A DNA stretch of 64,000 nt. Source: Streptomyces sp. AC550_RSS872 (GTDB lineage: Bacteria > Actinomycetota > Actinomycetes > Streptomycetales > Streptomycetaceae). Below, piece after piece: positions 16,280 through 24,467 of the stretch. The stretch's first letter is position 1. Each line of letters starts with the position of its first letter. The stretch lies in assembly GCF_019049285.1 (NCBI RefSeq), contig NZ_JAGMUL010000208.1, positions 1 through 64,000 on the forward strand, given 5' to 3'. The notes beneath the pieces were generated by a model that worked only from the letters and a program-made list of their open reading frames with translations, searched no databases and was not told the DNA's origin. The position numbers and the translations under genes are program-made.

Positions 16280-17205
16280 ACGCCCTGGAGCTCCATGAAG
16301 GAGAAGGGGTTCTCGGAGCCGTACACCGGAGCGAAGCCGAGCCGCGTCAGACGCTGATCGGCGACACACTCCAGGTACTGCCGCATCGAGTCGGTGTTCA
16401 TCCCCGGGAGGCCGTCACCACACAGGTCGCGCGCGAACTGCAACTCGGCCTCGACGGCCTCCCCCAGCATGTCGGTGACCTGCTGCTGGAGCTCGTCGTC
16501 GAAGAGCTCCGGCTCCTCCTTGCGGACGGTGTCGACGACGTCGAAGGCGAAGCTCATGTGCATCGTCTCGTCGCGGAACACCCAGTTGGTGCCGGTGGCC
16601 AGGCCGTGCAGCAGGCCCCGGCTGCGGAACCAGTAGACGTACGCGAAGGCACCGTAGAAGAACAGGCCCTCGATGCACGCGGCGAAGCAGATCAGGTTCA
16701 GCAGGAACCGGCGCCGGTCCGCCTTGGTCTCCAGGCGGTCCAGCTTCTCGACCTCGTTGATCCACCGGAAGCAGAACTCGGCCTTCTCGCGGATCGACGG
16801 GATGTTCTCGACGGCGTCGAAGGCCGCCGCCCTGTCCTCCGGGTCGGGCAGGTAGGTGTCCAGCAGCGTCAGATAGAACTGGACGTGCACGGCCTCCTCG
16901 AACAGCTGACGCGACAGGTACAGGCGCGCCTCCGGGGAGTTGATGTGCTTGTACAGCGTCAGCACCAGGTTGTTCGCCACGATCGAATCACCGGTGGCGA
17001 AGAAGGCGACCAGACGGCCGATGAGGTGCTGCTCGGCGGGCGTCAGCTTGGCGAGGTCGGCGACGTCCGAGTGGAGGTCGACCTCTTCCACGGTCCAGGT
17101 GTTCTTGATGGCGTCCCGGTAACGCTCGTAGAAGTCCGGGTAGCGCATGGGGCGCAGGGTGAGTTCGAAACCCGGGTCGAGCAGGTTCTGGTTACGGGTG
17201 GACAT
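16192..17205 (-). CDS. nrdB: class I ribonucleotide reductase small (beta) subunit
   Basis: NrdB houses the metal cofactor that generates the radical for ribonucleotide reduction. The 337-residue protein has the ferritin-like ligand segments EEAVH, ACIEG and DETMH; the Tyr in EEAVHVQFY is near the first ligand pair. Its ATG overlaps the nrdA stop codon (TAATG). It depends on the same cobalamin-controlled transcript as nrdA. Confidence 0.96.
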   Translation of the reverse strand: MSTRNQNLLDPGFELTLRPMRYPDFYERYRDAIKNTWTVEEVDLHSDVADLAKLTPAEQHLIGRLVAFFATGDSIVANNLVLTLYKHINSPEARLYLSRQLFEEAVHVQFYLTLLDTYLPDPEDRAAAFDAVENIPSIREKAEFCFRWINEVEKLDRLETKADRRRFLLNLICFAACIEGLFFYGAFAYVYWFRSRGLLHGLATGTNWVFRDETMHMSFAFDVVDTVRKEEPELFDDELQQQVTDMLGEAVEAELQFARDLCGDGLPGMNTDSMRQYLECVADQRLTRLGFAPVYGSENPFSFMELQGVQELTNFFERRPSAYQVAVEGTVDLDEDF

Positions 17206-19559
17206 TACTGGCAGGCCTCGCAGGACTCGGGGTTTTCCAGGGAGCAGGCGACGGCGTCTTCGGGCGCCGGCTGCTGTACGGGGATGGTGGCCTGGGCGGC
17301 GCGGGCGATGCGGGTCGCCGGGCGCGAGCGCAGGTAGTACGTCGTCTTCAGACCCGACTTCCAGGCGTACGCGTACATCGAGGAGAGCTTGCCGATGGTC
17401 GGCGTCTCCAGGAACAGGTTCAGGGACTGGGACTGGTCCAGGAACGGGGTCCGGGCGGCGGCCATGTCGATGAGCCCGCGCTGCGGGATCTCCCACGCCG
17501 TGCGGTACAGGGCCCGTACGTCCGCCGGGATCCAGGCGAAGTCCTGCACCGAGCCGCCCGACTCGCGCAGCGCCTCACGGGTGCGGGCGTCCCAGACGCC
17601 GAGCGCCTTCAACTCGTCGACCAGGTAGGAGTTGACCTGGAGGAACTCCCCGGACAGCGTCTCGCGCTTGAACAGGTTGGAGACCTGCGGCTCGATGCAC
17701 TCGTAGACACCGGCGATGGACGCGATGGTCGCGGTGGGCGCGATGGCGAGGAGCAGGGAGTTGCGCAGGCCGGTCGAGGCGATACGGCTGCGCAGGGCCG
17801 TCCAGCGCTCCGGCCAGGTCAGCTCGACGCCGTAGTGGTCGGGGTGCAGGACACCCTTGGCGGTACGGGTCTTCTCCCAGGCCGGCAGCGGGCCGCTCCG
17901 CTCGGCGAGGTCGGCGGACGCCTCGTACGCGGCGAGCATGATGCGCTCGGCGATGCGCGTGGAGAGCTGTTTCGCCTCCGCCGAGTCGAACGGGAGCCGC
18001 AGCTTGAAGAAGACGTCCTGGAGGCCCATCGCGCCGAGCCCCACCGGCCGCCACTTGGCGTTGGAGCGGCCCGCCTGCTCGGTCGGGTAGAAGTTGATGT
18101 CGACCACGCGGTCGAGGAAGGTGACGGCCGTGCGGACGGTGGCGTCCAGCCGCTCCCAGTCGATGTCGCCGGTCGCCGTGTCGACGAACGCGCCGAGGTT
18201 GACCGACCCCAGGTTGCAGACCGCCGTCTCCCCGTCGTCCGTGACCTCCAGGATCTCCGTGCACAGGTTGGAGGAGTGCACGACATGGCCCGGCAGGGCC
18301 GTCTGGTTGGCGGTGCGGTTGGCGGCGTCCTTGAAGGTCATCCAGCCGTTGCCGGTCTGCGCGAGGGTGCGCATCATCCGGCCGTACAGGTCACGGGCCG
18401 GGATCGTCTTCTTCGCGAGGCCCGCCTCCTCGGCCTTGTGGTAGGCGGCGTCGAACTCCTCGCCCCACAGGTCGACCAGCTCGGGCACGTCGGCGGGGGA
18501 GAACAGGGACCACAGGCCGTCGGCGTTCACACGCCGCATGAACTCGTCCGGCACCCAGTGCGCGAGGTTCAGGTTGTGCGTACGGCGGGCGTCCTCACCG
18601 GTGTTGTCGCGCAGCTCCAGGAACTCCTCGATGTCGGAGTGCCAGGTCTCCAGGTAGACCGCGGCGGCACCCTTGCGCCGGCCGCCCTGGTTCACGGCGG
18701 CGACCGAGGCGTCGAGCGTCTTCAGGAACGGGACGATGCCGTTGGAGTGCCCGTTGGTCCCGCGGATCAGCGAACCCCGGGAGCGGATACGGGAGTACGA
18801 AAGACCGATGCCGCCGGCGTGCTTGGAGAGACGGGCGACCTGGTGGTAGCGGTCGTAGATGGAGTCCAGCTCGTCCTTGGGGGAGTCCAGGAGGTAGCAG
18901 GACGACATCTGGGGGTGCCGGGTGCCGGAGTTGAAGAGGGTGGGGGAGGAGGGGAGGTAGTCGAGGCGGCTCATGAGCCCGTAGAGCGCGGCGACTTCGT
19001 CCAGTGCGCGGGGGGTGTCGTCCTCGGCGAGACCGGCGGCGACGCGGAGCATGAAGTGCTGGGGCGTCTCGATGACCTTGCGGGTGATCGGGTGCCGGAG
19101 CAGGTAACGGCTGTGCAGGGTGCGCAGGCCGAAGTAGCCGAAGCGGTCGTCGGCGCCGGTGTCGACCAGGGCGTCGAGGCGGGCCGCGTGGATCCGCGCG
19201 AACTCGGCGGTCCGGTCGGCGACGAGGCCCTCGCGGTGGCCGACCGTGACCGACTCGGTGAAGGACGTGACCCCCTGCGAGGCGGCCTCTTCACGGATGC
19301 CGATGGTGAGCAGCCGGGCGGCCAGCCGGGAGTAGGCGGGGTCCTCGGAGATCAGACCGGCCGCGGCCTCCGTCGCCAGCTCCCGCAACTCCGCCCCGTC
19401 CGCGAGCGCGGACCGGCCGCGCAGCGCTGCGGCGGCGACCCGTCCGGGGTCGGCGTCGGGGAGGTCGGCGGTCAGCTCGGTGAGGGTCCGCAGCAAGGCG
19501 GTTCCGGGGGCGTCCTCAAGGGGCTGGGCTGAGGCCGGATCTGCTGGCGCGATGGTCAC
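17205..19559 (-). CDS. nrdA: class I ribonucleotide reductase large (alpha) subunit
   Basis: NrdA reduces ribonucleoside diphosphates. The 784-residue protein contains the active-site triad in NLCTE (Asn, Cys, Glu), the N-terminal redox Cys in SSCYLLDSP, and the C-terminal CEAC pair that re-reduces the active site. I start it at the GTG giving VTIAPADPA, with GAGGGA upstream; the frame is open further back but runs into the riboswitch leader. nrdB overlaps its stop codon. Expression should fall when vitamin B12 is available. Confidence 0.96.
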   Translation of the reverse strand: MTIAPADPASAQPLEDAPGTALLRTLTELTADLPDADPGRVAAAALRGRSALADGAELRELATEAAAGLISEDPAYSRLAARLLTIGIREEAASQGVTSFTESVTVGHREGLVADRTAEFARIHAARLDALVDTGADDRFGYFGLRTLHSRYLLRHPITRKVIETPQHFMLRVAAGLAEDDTPRALDEVAALYGLMSRLDYLPSSPTLFNSGTRHPQMSSCYLLDSPKDELDSIYDRYHQVARLSKHAGGIGLSYSRIRSRGSLIRGTNGHSNGIVPFLKTLDASVAAVNQGGRRKGAAAVYLETWHSDIEEFLELRDNTGEDARRTHNLNLAHWVPDEFMRRVNADGLWSLFSPADVPELVDLWGEEFDAAYHKAEEAGLAKKTIPARDLYGRMMRTLAQTGNGWMTFKDAANRTANQTALPGHVVHSSNLCTEILEVTDDGETAVCNLGSVNLGAFVDTATGDIDWERLDATVRTAVTFLDRVVDINFYPTEQAGRSNAKWRPVGLGAMGLQDVFFKLRLPFDSAEAKQLSTRIAERIMLAAYEASADLAERSGPLPAWEKTRTAKGVLHPDHYGVELTWPERWTALRSRIASTGLRNSLLLAIAPTATIASIAGVYECIEPQVSNLFKRETLSGEFLQVNSYLVDELKALGVWDARTREALRESGGSVQDFAWIPADVRALYRTAWEIPQRGLIDMAAARTPFLDQSQSLNLFLETPTIGKLSSMYAYAWKSGLKTTYYLRSRPATRIARAAQATIPVQQPAPEDAVACSLENPESCEACQ

Positions 19560-19692
19560 GTGGGGGCTCTCCCTCGCTCGGCACGGGGGCCTTGCGGAGG
19601 GCGGGGGGCAGCACACGAGCGCACGCGGCGTCGCGTCCACCGGCCCATTCCACGAGGCCCGGACGTCAGGGCGCACCGGCCGGGTGGCCGGG

Positions 19693-19812
19693 CGCGCTGT
19701 CGGCAGGTCCTCGGACTGACTCCTGTGCACGGCTGGGGGAACAGACATGCACAAGTACACCGTTGCGGGACAGTTCCGGATTCGCACCGGATTCCCCTGC
19801 GGCGACAGCGAG
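19693..19812 (-). promoter_or_regulatory. cobalamin (B12) riboswitch upstream of nrdA
   Basis: On the minus strand the conserved B12 core is present: GGGGAATCCGGTG, GAATCCGG and ACTGTCCCGCAACGGT (within 19761-19799), followed by AGTCAGTCCGAGGACCTGCC (ending near 19703). The outer helix can form from GCTGTCG and CGACAGC. About 130 bp separate it from the nrdA start, enough for an expression platform. It would switch off the oxygen-dependent reductase when B12 supports a class II enzyme, as established for S. coelicolor nrdABS. Confidence 0.93.
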
Positions 19813-19873
19813 CATGAGCATACATCTTGTGCCGCGCTGTCGTGTCACCCCCAGATGTTGTGTCGCCCTGGTT

Positions 19874-20380
19874 TCAGAGCGTCAACTGGTAGGTGAGCAG
19901 AGTGATGTCGTCCAGCTGCGGGACCGGGTTCCAGTCCCGCTCGGGCGTACGGACGAAGTCCAGACGTTCGTAGATGCGGTGGGCGCTGTGCATGGTGCGC
20001 TGGGTCGACAGGACGATGCGCACACAGGCCTCCGTGGCCCGTGCGCGGTCGATGCAGGCACGTACGAGGGCCTCGCCGACGCCCCGGCCACGTGCCTCCC
20101 GCGAGACCGCCAGCATGCGGATCTCCGCCTCCCCGGGGCGCGCTATGTCCGCCATGGACCCGCCGTCCGGCACGAAGGTCACCCCGCCCAGCAGCCTGCC
20201 GTCCGCGACGGCCACCAGTACCTCGGCGGCGGCCGCGCGCTTGGCCACATCCCTCAGCTCGCCGAGGTACTCGTCGCTCTCCCCGAAGTCGAGCAGACCG
20301 TCCTGGAGGTAGGCCTTGGCGGTGATGTCGCCCAGGGCCGTGTATTCGGTGGGTCTCACCCGCCGGATTTGGATGTCCAT
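19874..20380 (-). CDS. GNAT-family N-acetyltransferase
   Basis: The 168-residue protein has the acetyl-CoA-binding motif A (EIRMLAVSREARGRGVG, with R-x-x-G-x-G) and a C-terminal AHRIYERLDFVRTPERDW segment typical of the fold. The ATG start is at the beginning of the strand MDIQIRRV. The substrate is unknown. It stands alone, divergent from the riboswitch leader of nrdA on one side and preceded by the permease genes on the other. Confidence 0.88.
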   Translation of the reverse strand: MDIQIRRVRPTEYTALGDITAKAYLQDGLLDFGESDEYLGELRDVAKRAAAAEVLVAVADGRLLGGVTFVPDGGSMADIARPGEAEIRMLAVSREARGRGVGEALVRACIDRARATEACVRIVLSTQRTMHSAHRIYERLDFVRTPERDWNPVPQLDDITLLTYQLTL

Positions 20381-20447
20381 GGTCGTCAGTGTGTACGACA
20401 GCGGGCCGCCGTTGGTCTTGCTTTCGGCGGCCCGCTGCGGGTTGTTC

Positions 20448-20482
20448 GTGGCTGGTCGCGCAGTTCCCCGCGCCCCTTCGCG
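20448..20482. repeat. interspersed Streptomyces repeat, short variant (copy C)
   Basis: GTGGCTGGTCGCGC is followed by AGTTCCCCGCGCCCCTT, lacking the middle CACGCGGCGGAGCCGCATATC block of the other copies. It lies between the permease and GNAT genes. Confidence 0.7.
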
Positions 20483-20487
20483 TTGGC

Positions 20488-22092
20488 TCAGTGCCCGGCG
20501 CCCACCTTGGGAAGCTCCGTCTCGACTCCCGGGTCGCCCGCGTCCGCCGTGTAGTCCTCGGGCTTCGTCTCGTCGATGCCCTCCGGGGCCTTCGCCGCCT
20601 TCAGGACGAAGGTCAGGACCACCGTGACCACCACGTTCAGTACGAACGCCGTGAGGCCGATGTAGCCGATCTCCCCGATGCCGGGGATCTCCTTCGACGA
20701 GCCGCCGAAGTGCTTCTGCGTCGGCGAGGCGACGCCGTACGCGGCGACCGTGCCGTAGACCATGCCGACCGCCCAGCCGGCGAGCAGGGCCCAGCGGTGG
20801 AACCAGCGGGTGAACAGGCCGCCGACCAGGGCCGGGAAGGTCTGGAGGATCCAGATGCCGCCCAGCAGCTGGAAGTTGATCGCGACCGTCTTGTCCATGG
20901 TGAGGACGAAGACCAGGGCGCCCACCTTCACCAGCAGCGAGACCAGCTTGGAGACCTTGGTCTCCTGCGCGGGCGTCGCGTCCGGCTTGATGAAGTCCTT
21001 GTAGATGTTGCGGGTGAAGAGGTTCGCCGCCGCGATGGACATGATGGCCGCGGGAACGAGGGCTCCGATGCCGATCGCCGCGAAGGCCACGCCCGCGAAC
21101 CAGGACGGGAACATGTCCTCGAAGAGCTGCGGGATCGCCAGCTGGGGGTTGGTGGCCTTGACACCGGCCGCGATCGCCATGAAGCCCAGCAGGGCCAGCA
21201 GGCCCAGCATCAGCGAGTACAGCGGCAGGATCGTGGTGTTGCGGCGGATCACCTCACGGCTCCTGGAGGAGAGCGTCGCGGTGATCGAGTGCGGGTACAT
21301 GAACAGCGCGAGGGCGGAGCCCAACGCCAGCGTGGCGTACGTCCACTGGCCCGCCTCGGCCGGGACCAGGCCGCCGGCCTTGGCAGCCGTGTACTTCTCG
21401 CTCGCCGCGCCGAAGATCTCGTCGAACCCGCCCAGCTTGATCGGGATGTAGATGATCGCCACCGCGATGACGACGTAGATCAGCGTGTCCTTGACGAACG
21501 CGATCAGCGCGGGGGCGCGCAGGCCCGAGGAGTAGGTGTACGCCGCCAGCACACCGAAGGCGATGAGGAGGGGGAGGTCCTTGATGAACCAGTTCGTGTT
21601 CTCGCCGCCACCGACGCCCATCACGTCCAGCACGGCCTGGATGCCGACGAGCTGGAGCGCGATGTACGGCATGGTCGCCAGGAGGCCGGTGACGGCCACC
21701 GCCAGCGACAGGCCCTTCGAGCCGAAACGCCCGCGCACGAAGTCCGAGGTCGTCACATAGCCGTGCTTGTGGGAGACCGACCACAGTCGGGGCAGGAACG
21801 TGAAGATCAGCGGGTAGACGAGGATCGTGTACGGCACCGCGAAGAAGCCGGCCGCACCCGCCGCGTAGATCGCCGCCGGGACCGCCACGAAGGTGTACGC
21901 CGTGTACAGGTCGCCGCCGAGCAGGAACCAGGTCACCCAGGTGCCGAACGACCGGCCGCCCAGGCCCCATTCGTCGAGGCTGTTCTCGTTCTCGGCCTTG
22001 CGCCAGCGCGAGGCGAGGAAGCCCATGACCGTGACGGCCAGGAAGAAGAAGATGAAGACGCCGAGCGCGACGCCGTTCACGCCGTCGTTCAT
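20488..22092 (-). CDS. mctP: MctP-type sodium:solute symporter (monocarboxylate/pyruvate uptake)
   Basis: The 534-residue protein has about thirteen hydrophobic helices and the sodium:solute symporter signatures (GGRSFGTWVTWFLLGGDLYT near the N-terminus, TSDFVRGRFG, and TATLSSRSREV later). It resembles MctP permeases for pyruvate, lactate and other short monocarboxylates. Its ATG overlaps the stop of the DUF3311 gene, and this pairing is typical of MctP operons. The ybdD-like gene and a cstA remnant lie upstream, again pointing to pyruvate uptake. Confidence 0.9.
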   Translation of the reverse strand: MNDGVNGVALGVFIFFFLAVTVMGFLASRWRKAENENSLDEWGLGGRSFGTWVTWFLLGGDLYTAYTFVAVPAAIYAAGAAGFFAVPYTILVYPLIFTFLPRLWSVSHKHGYVTTSDFVRGRFGSKGLSLAVAVTGLLATMPYIALQLVGIQAVLDVMGVGGGENTNWFIKDLPLLIAFGVLAAYTYSSGLRAPALIAFVKDTLIYVVIAVAIIYIPIKLGGFDEIFGAASEKYTAAKAGGLVPAEAGQWTYATLALGSALALFMYPHSITATLSSRSREVIRRNTTILPLYSLMLGLLALLGFMAIAAGVKATNPQLAIPQLFEDMFPSWFAGVAFAAIGIGALVPAAIMSIAAANLFTRNIYKDFIKPDATPAQETKVSKLVSLLVKVGALVFVLTMDKTVAINFQLLGGIWILQTFPALVGGLFTRWFHRWALLAGWAVGMVYGTVAAYGVASPTQKHFGGSSKEIPGIGEIGYIGLTAFVLNVVVTVVLTFVLKAAKAPEGIDETKPEDYTADAGDPGVETELPKVGAGH

Positions 22093-22352
22093 TCCGGCGC
22101 ACCGCCCTTCTGGGAAGCACGGGCGCGCTGGTCACGCTGCCACAGCTTGTACGCGACCATCGTCAGCAGCGTGGAGATCAGGACCCACAGCATCTGGTAC
22201 CAGTAGAAGAACGGGATGCCGGCGAGTTCCGGATCCGTCTTGGCGTACGAACCGACCCACAGCATCGCCACGAAGGGCGCGATGAGGCAGAGCGCGATGA
22301 CGACCCGCACGGGTGTCACCACCCCTCTGTTCGCCTCTGGGGCATCTGACAT
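22089..22352 (-). CDS. DUF3311 small membrane protein, MctP partner
   Basis: The protein has 87 residues with two membrane helices (VVIALCLIAPFVAMLWVG and FYWYQMLWVLISTLLTMVAY) and a basic C-terminus. This is the DUF3311 pattern of small subunits next to sodium:solute symporters. The chosen ATG follows GGAGCC. The stop overlaps the permease start (ATGA), so the two are translationally coupled and may form a complex. Confidence 0.88.
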   Translation of the reverse strand: MSDAPEANRGVVTPVRVVIALCLIAPFVAMLWVGSYAKTDPELAGIPFFYWYQMLWVLISTLLTMVAYKLWQRDQRARASQKGGAPE

Positions 22353-22491
22353 CTGACGGCTCCGTCCCCTCACTGATCACCTGTGAAACGCCCGGGCAAT
22401 GTAGGTGACGGTGCAACTACAGCGGAAGACCCTGTCCGCATATCGGATGTGGAGGATTGGTGGACACGGCGGCCGTACGGCGGTGGCGCGC

Positions 22492-22707
22492 TCAGCAGCA
22501 GCGGAACCCCTGGCGTGGGTCCGCCTCCCGGCGGTCGGACCGCATCCGTTCGAACTCGCGCCGGGAGGGCAGGGCCGCGTCCGGGTGCTCGTGCCGCATA
22601 TGTGCGACATAACGGTCGTATGCCGACTCGTCGGTGAACTCGCGCACGTACCAGCGCACGCTACGGAGCACCCGCCGAAGCCCCACTGCTCGCCGAAGTG
22701 ACCGCAC
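22492..22707 (-). CDS. YbdD/YjiX family small protein
   Basis: The 71-residue protein contains YDRYVAHMRHEHPD and ends in a paired Cys (RCC), as YbdD and YjiX of E. coli do. In E. coli these proteins are partners of the pyruvate transporters CstA and BtsT. Its GTG start lies 47 bp inside the 3' end of the truncated cstA gene, the normal cstA-ybdD arrangement. With CstA broken, the protein may be an orphan. Confidence 0.88.
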   Translation of the reverse strand: MRSLRRAVGLRRVLRSVRWYVREFTDESAYDRYVAHMRHEHPDAALPSRREFERMRSDRREADPRQGFRCC

Positions 22708-23194
22708 GGCGCTCTTCCTCCTTCTCTTCCTTCGTGGCGATCATCCCGGCCGGAGCGATGATCTTCGACTCGACGTACGGCGCCTCGCTGAGCGTGGACA
22801 GCGCCGGGCGGCGCACGTGCCGGACGCAGACCCGGGTGGCGTCGGCGATCACGACGACGATCAGGAGCGCGAGGACCGCCGAGAGGACGCCGTCCACCGT
22901 GGAGTTGGTGACCACGGTGTGCATGTCGTCCATGGTCTTGGCCGGTGGCAGCACCTCACCGCGGTCGATGGCGTCCTGGAAGACCTGACGCTGCTTGAAG
23001 AAGCCGACCTTCGGGTCGCTGGAGAACACCTTCTGCCAGCTGGCGGTGAGCGTCACCGTGGCGTCCCAGGCGAGCGGAACCCCGGTGATCCAGGCCCACT
23101 TGAGGCGTCCCGACTTCACCAGCAGGGTCGTGCAGACGGCGAGGGCGACAGCCGCGAGCAGCTGGTTGGAGATGCCGAAGATCGGGAAGAGCTG
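22661..23194 (-). pseudogene. carbon starvation protein CstA, 3' fragment only
   Basis: The frame encodes the last ~178 residues of CstA, a pyruvate transporter normally of about 700 residues. It reads QLFPIFGISNQLLAA, then AWDATVTLTASW and a membrane helix VLSAVLALLIVVVIAD. At 23195 an in-frame TGA appears, and the DNA upstream shows no CstA homology in any frame. The 5' three quarters were therefore deleted or replaced; an interspersed repeat copy lies about 140 bp from the breakpoint. The 3' end and the ybdD overlap are intact. Confidence 0.85.
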
Positions 23195-23330
23195 TCACGG
23201 CGACCGACGACTCCATGCTCACGTCCATGCGGCGACGGAAGGAACGTAAGGCAGGACGCGCGGTTGCGCTACACCGCGGTAGCGCTCCGCTGGGGGTGCC
23301 GTGAGGTTGTCGTGTGTCTGCGGCGCCGTC

Positions 23331-23385
23331 GTGGCTGGTCGCGCCCACGCGGCGGAGCCGCATATCGACACAGCCCCGCGCCCCT
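23331..23385. repeat. interspersed Streptomyces repeat, copy D
   Basis: GTGGCTGGTCGCGCCCACGC followed by GGCGGAGCCGCATATCGA and CAGCCCCGCGCCCC, the best-preserved full copy. It lies between the cstA breakpoint and the dasR stop codon. Confidence 0.85.
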
Positions 23386-23393
23386 GGGTCGGC

Positions 23394-24158
23394 TCAGTCG
23401 GCCGGCCTCTTCAGGCGGGCCACGAACTTGTACCGGTCGCCCCGGTACACCGACCGCACCCACTCCACCGGCTCGCCCGTCCTGTCGATCGAGTGCCGGG
23501 ACAGCATCAGCATCGGCAGTCCCACGTCGGTGCCGAGCAGGCCCGCCTCGCGCGGGGTGGCCAGGGACGTCTCGATGGTCTCCTCGGCCTCGGCGAGATG
23601 GACGCCGTAGACCTCGGCGAGCGCGGTGTAGAGGGAGGTGTACTTGGCCAGGGAGCGGCGCAGCGCCGGGAAGCGCTTCGCGCTCAGGTGGGTGGTCTCG
23701 ATGGCCATCGGCTCGGCGTTCGCCATGCGCAGCCGCTCGATGCGCAGCACCCGGCCGCCGGCGGCGATGTCGAGCAGCTCGGCGAGGCGGTCGTCGGCGG
23801 TGATGTAGCCGATGTCCAGCAGCTGCGAGGTGGGTTCCAGGCCCTGGGCGCGCATGTCCTCGGTGTACGAGGTGAGTTGCAGGGCCTGCGAGACCTTCGG
23901 CTTGGCGACGAACGTGCCCTTGCCCTGGATGCGCTCCAGGCGGCCCTCGACGACCAGCTCCTGGAGGGCCTGGCGCACGGTCGTGCGCGAGGTGTCGAAC
24001 TCGGCGGCCAGCGTGCGCTCGGGCGGGACCGGGGTGCCGGGTGACTGTGTCTCCGTCATGTCGAGCAGGTGCTTCTTCAGGCGGTAGTACTTGGGCACGC
24101 GCGCGGTACGAACGCCTGCCCCACCCTCGTTCTCCGCACTGCTGACGTCGGTACTCAT
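23394..24158 (-). CDS. dasR: GntR/HutC-family regulator DasR
   Basis: DasR represses GlcNAc and chitin genes and links nutrient state to development and antibiotics; glucosamine-6-phosphate releases it from DNA. The 254-residue protein has the GntR winged helix (VPPERTLAAEFDTSRTTVRQALQEL) and a UTRA effector domain (ERLRMANAEPMAIETTHL). The start MSTDVSSAEN gives the length of the S. coelicolor protein as I recall it. Two dre-like operators lie 70-105 bp upstream of the start, which suggests autoregulation. It is divergent from dasABC. Confidence 0.96.
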   Translation of the reverse strand: MSTDVSSAENEGGAGVRTARVPKYYRLKKHLLDMTETQSPGTPVPPERTLAAEFDTSRTTVRQALQELVVEGRLERIQGKGTFVAKPKVSQALQLTSYTEDMRAQGLEPTSQLLDIGYITADDRLAELLDIAAGGRVLRIERLRMANAEPMAIETTHLSAKRFPALRRSLAKYTSLYTALAEVYGVHLAEAEETIETSLATPREAGLLGTDVGLPMLMLSRHSIDRTGEPVEWVRSVYRGDRYKFVARLKRPAD

Positions 24159-24227
24159 GGCCTGCCTTCCCGGCTCCGGAGGAGGGTCACCTCGTGATCC
24201 CTTCTGTATACCCGTCGCCGCCTCTTT

Positions 24228-24261
24228 TGGTCTAGTCCACAGCGCCGAGTGGTCTAGCGGA
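24228..24261. promoter_or_regulatory. two dre-like DasR sites in the dasR promoter region
   Basis: TGGTCTAGTCCA (24228-24239) and TGGTCTAGCGGA (24250-24261) are 22 bp apart, two helical turns. The dre consensus is TGGTCTAGACCA. They lie upstream of dasR and fit autoregulation. Confidence 0.85.
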
Positions 24262-24360
24262 CGAGAGTACTCCGGCGCGGCTGTTTTCGCTGCCTTCTTA
24301 CTTAAAGGTTCTTGCATATGTAGGTCCCATAACGGCTGGTCAGAGGCTATTCGGCCACCC

Positions 24361-24409
24361 TTGACACGCTTCGTGGTCTGGTCCAAGCTCCCCCTACTGG
24401 TCTACACCA
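24361..24409 (+). promoter_or_regulatory. dasA promoter with two dre sites
   Basis: TTGACA (24361-24366) is a candidate -35 element. TGGTCTGGTCCA (24374-24385) lies in the spacer and reaches the expected -10 position, and TGGTCTACACCA (24398-24409) lies just downstream. Bound DasR would block polymerase directly. Confidence 0.85.
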
Positions 24410-24467
24410 TTGGTCCAGGTCCCGGCCTGTGGGCGGGGGAGGTGTGGGCATCCCTGAGGAGGGTGGC

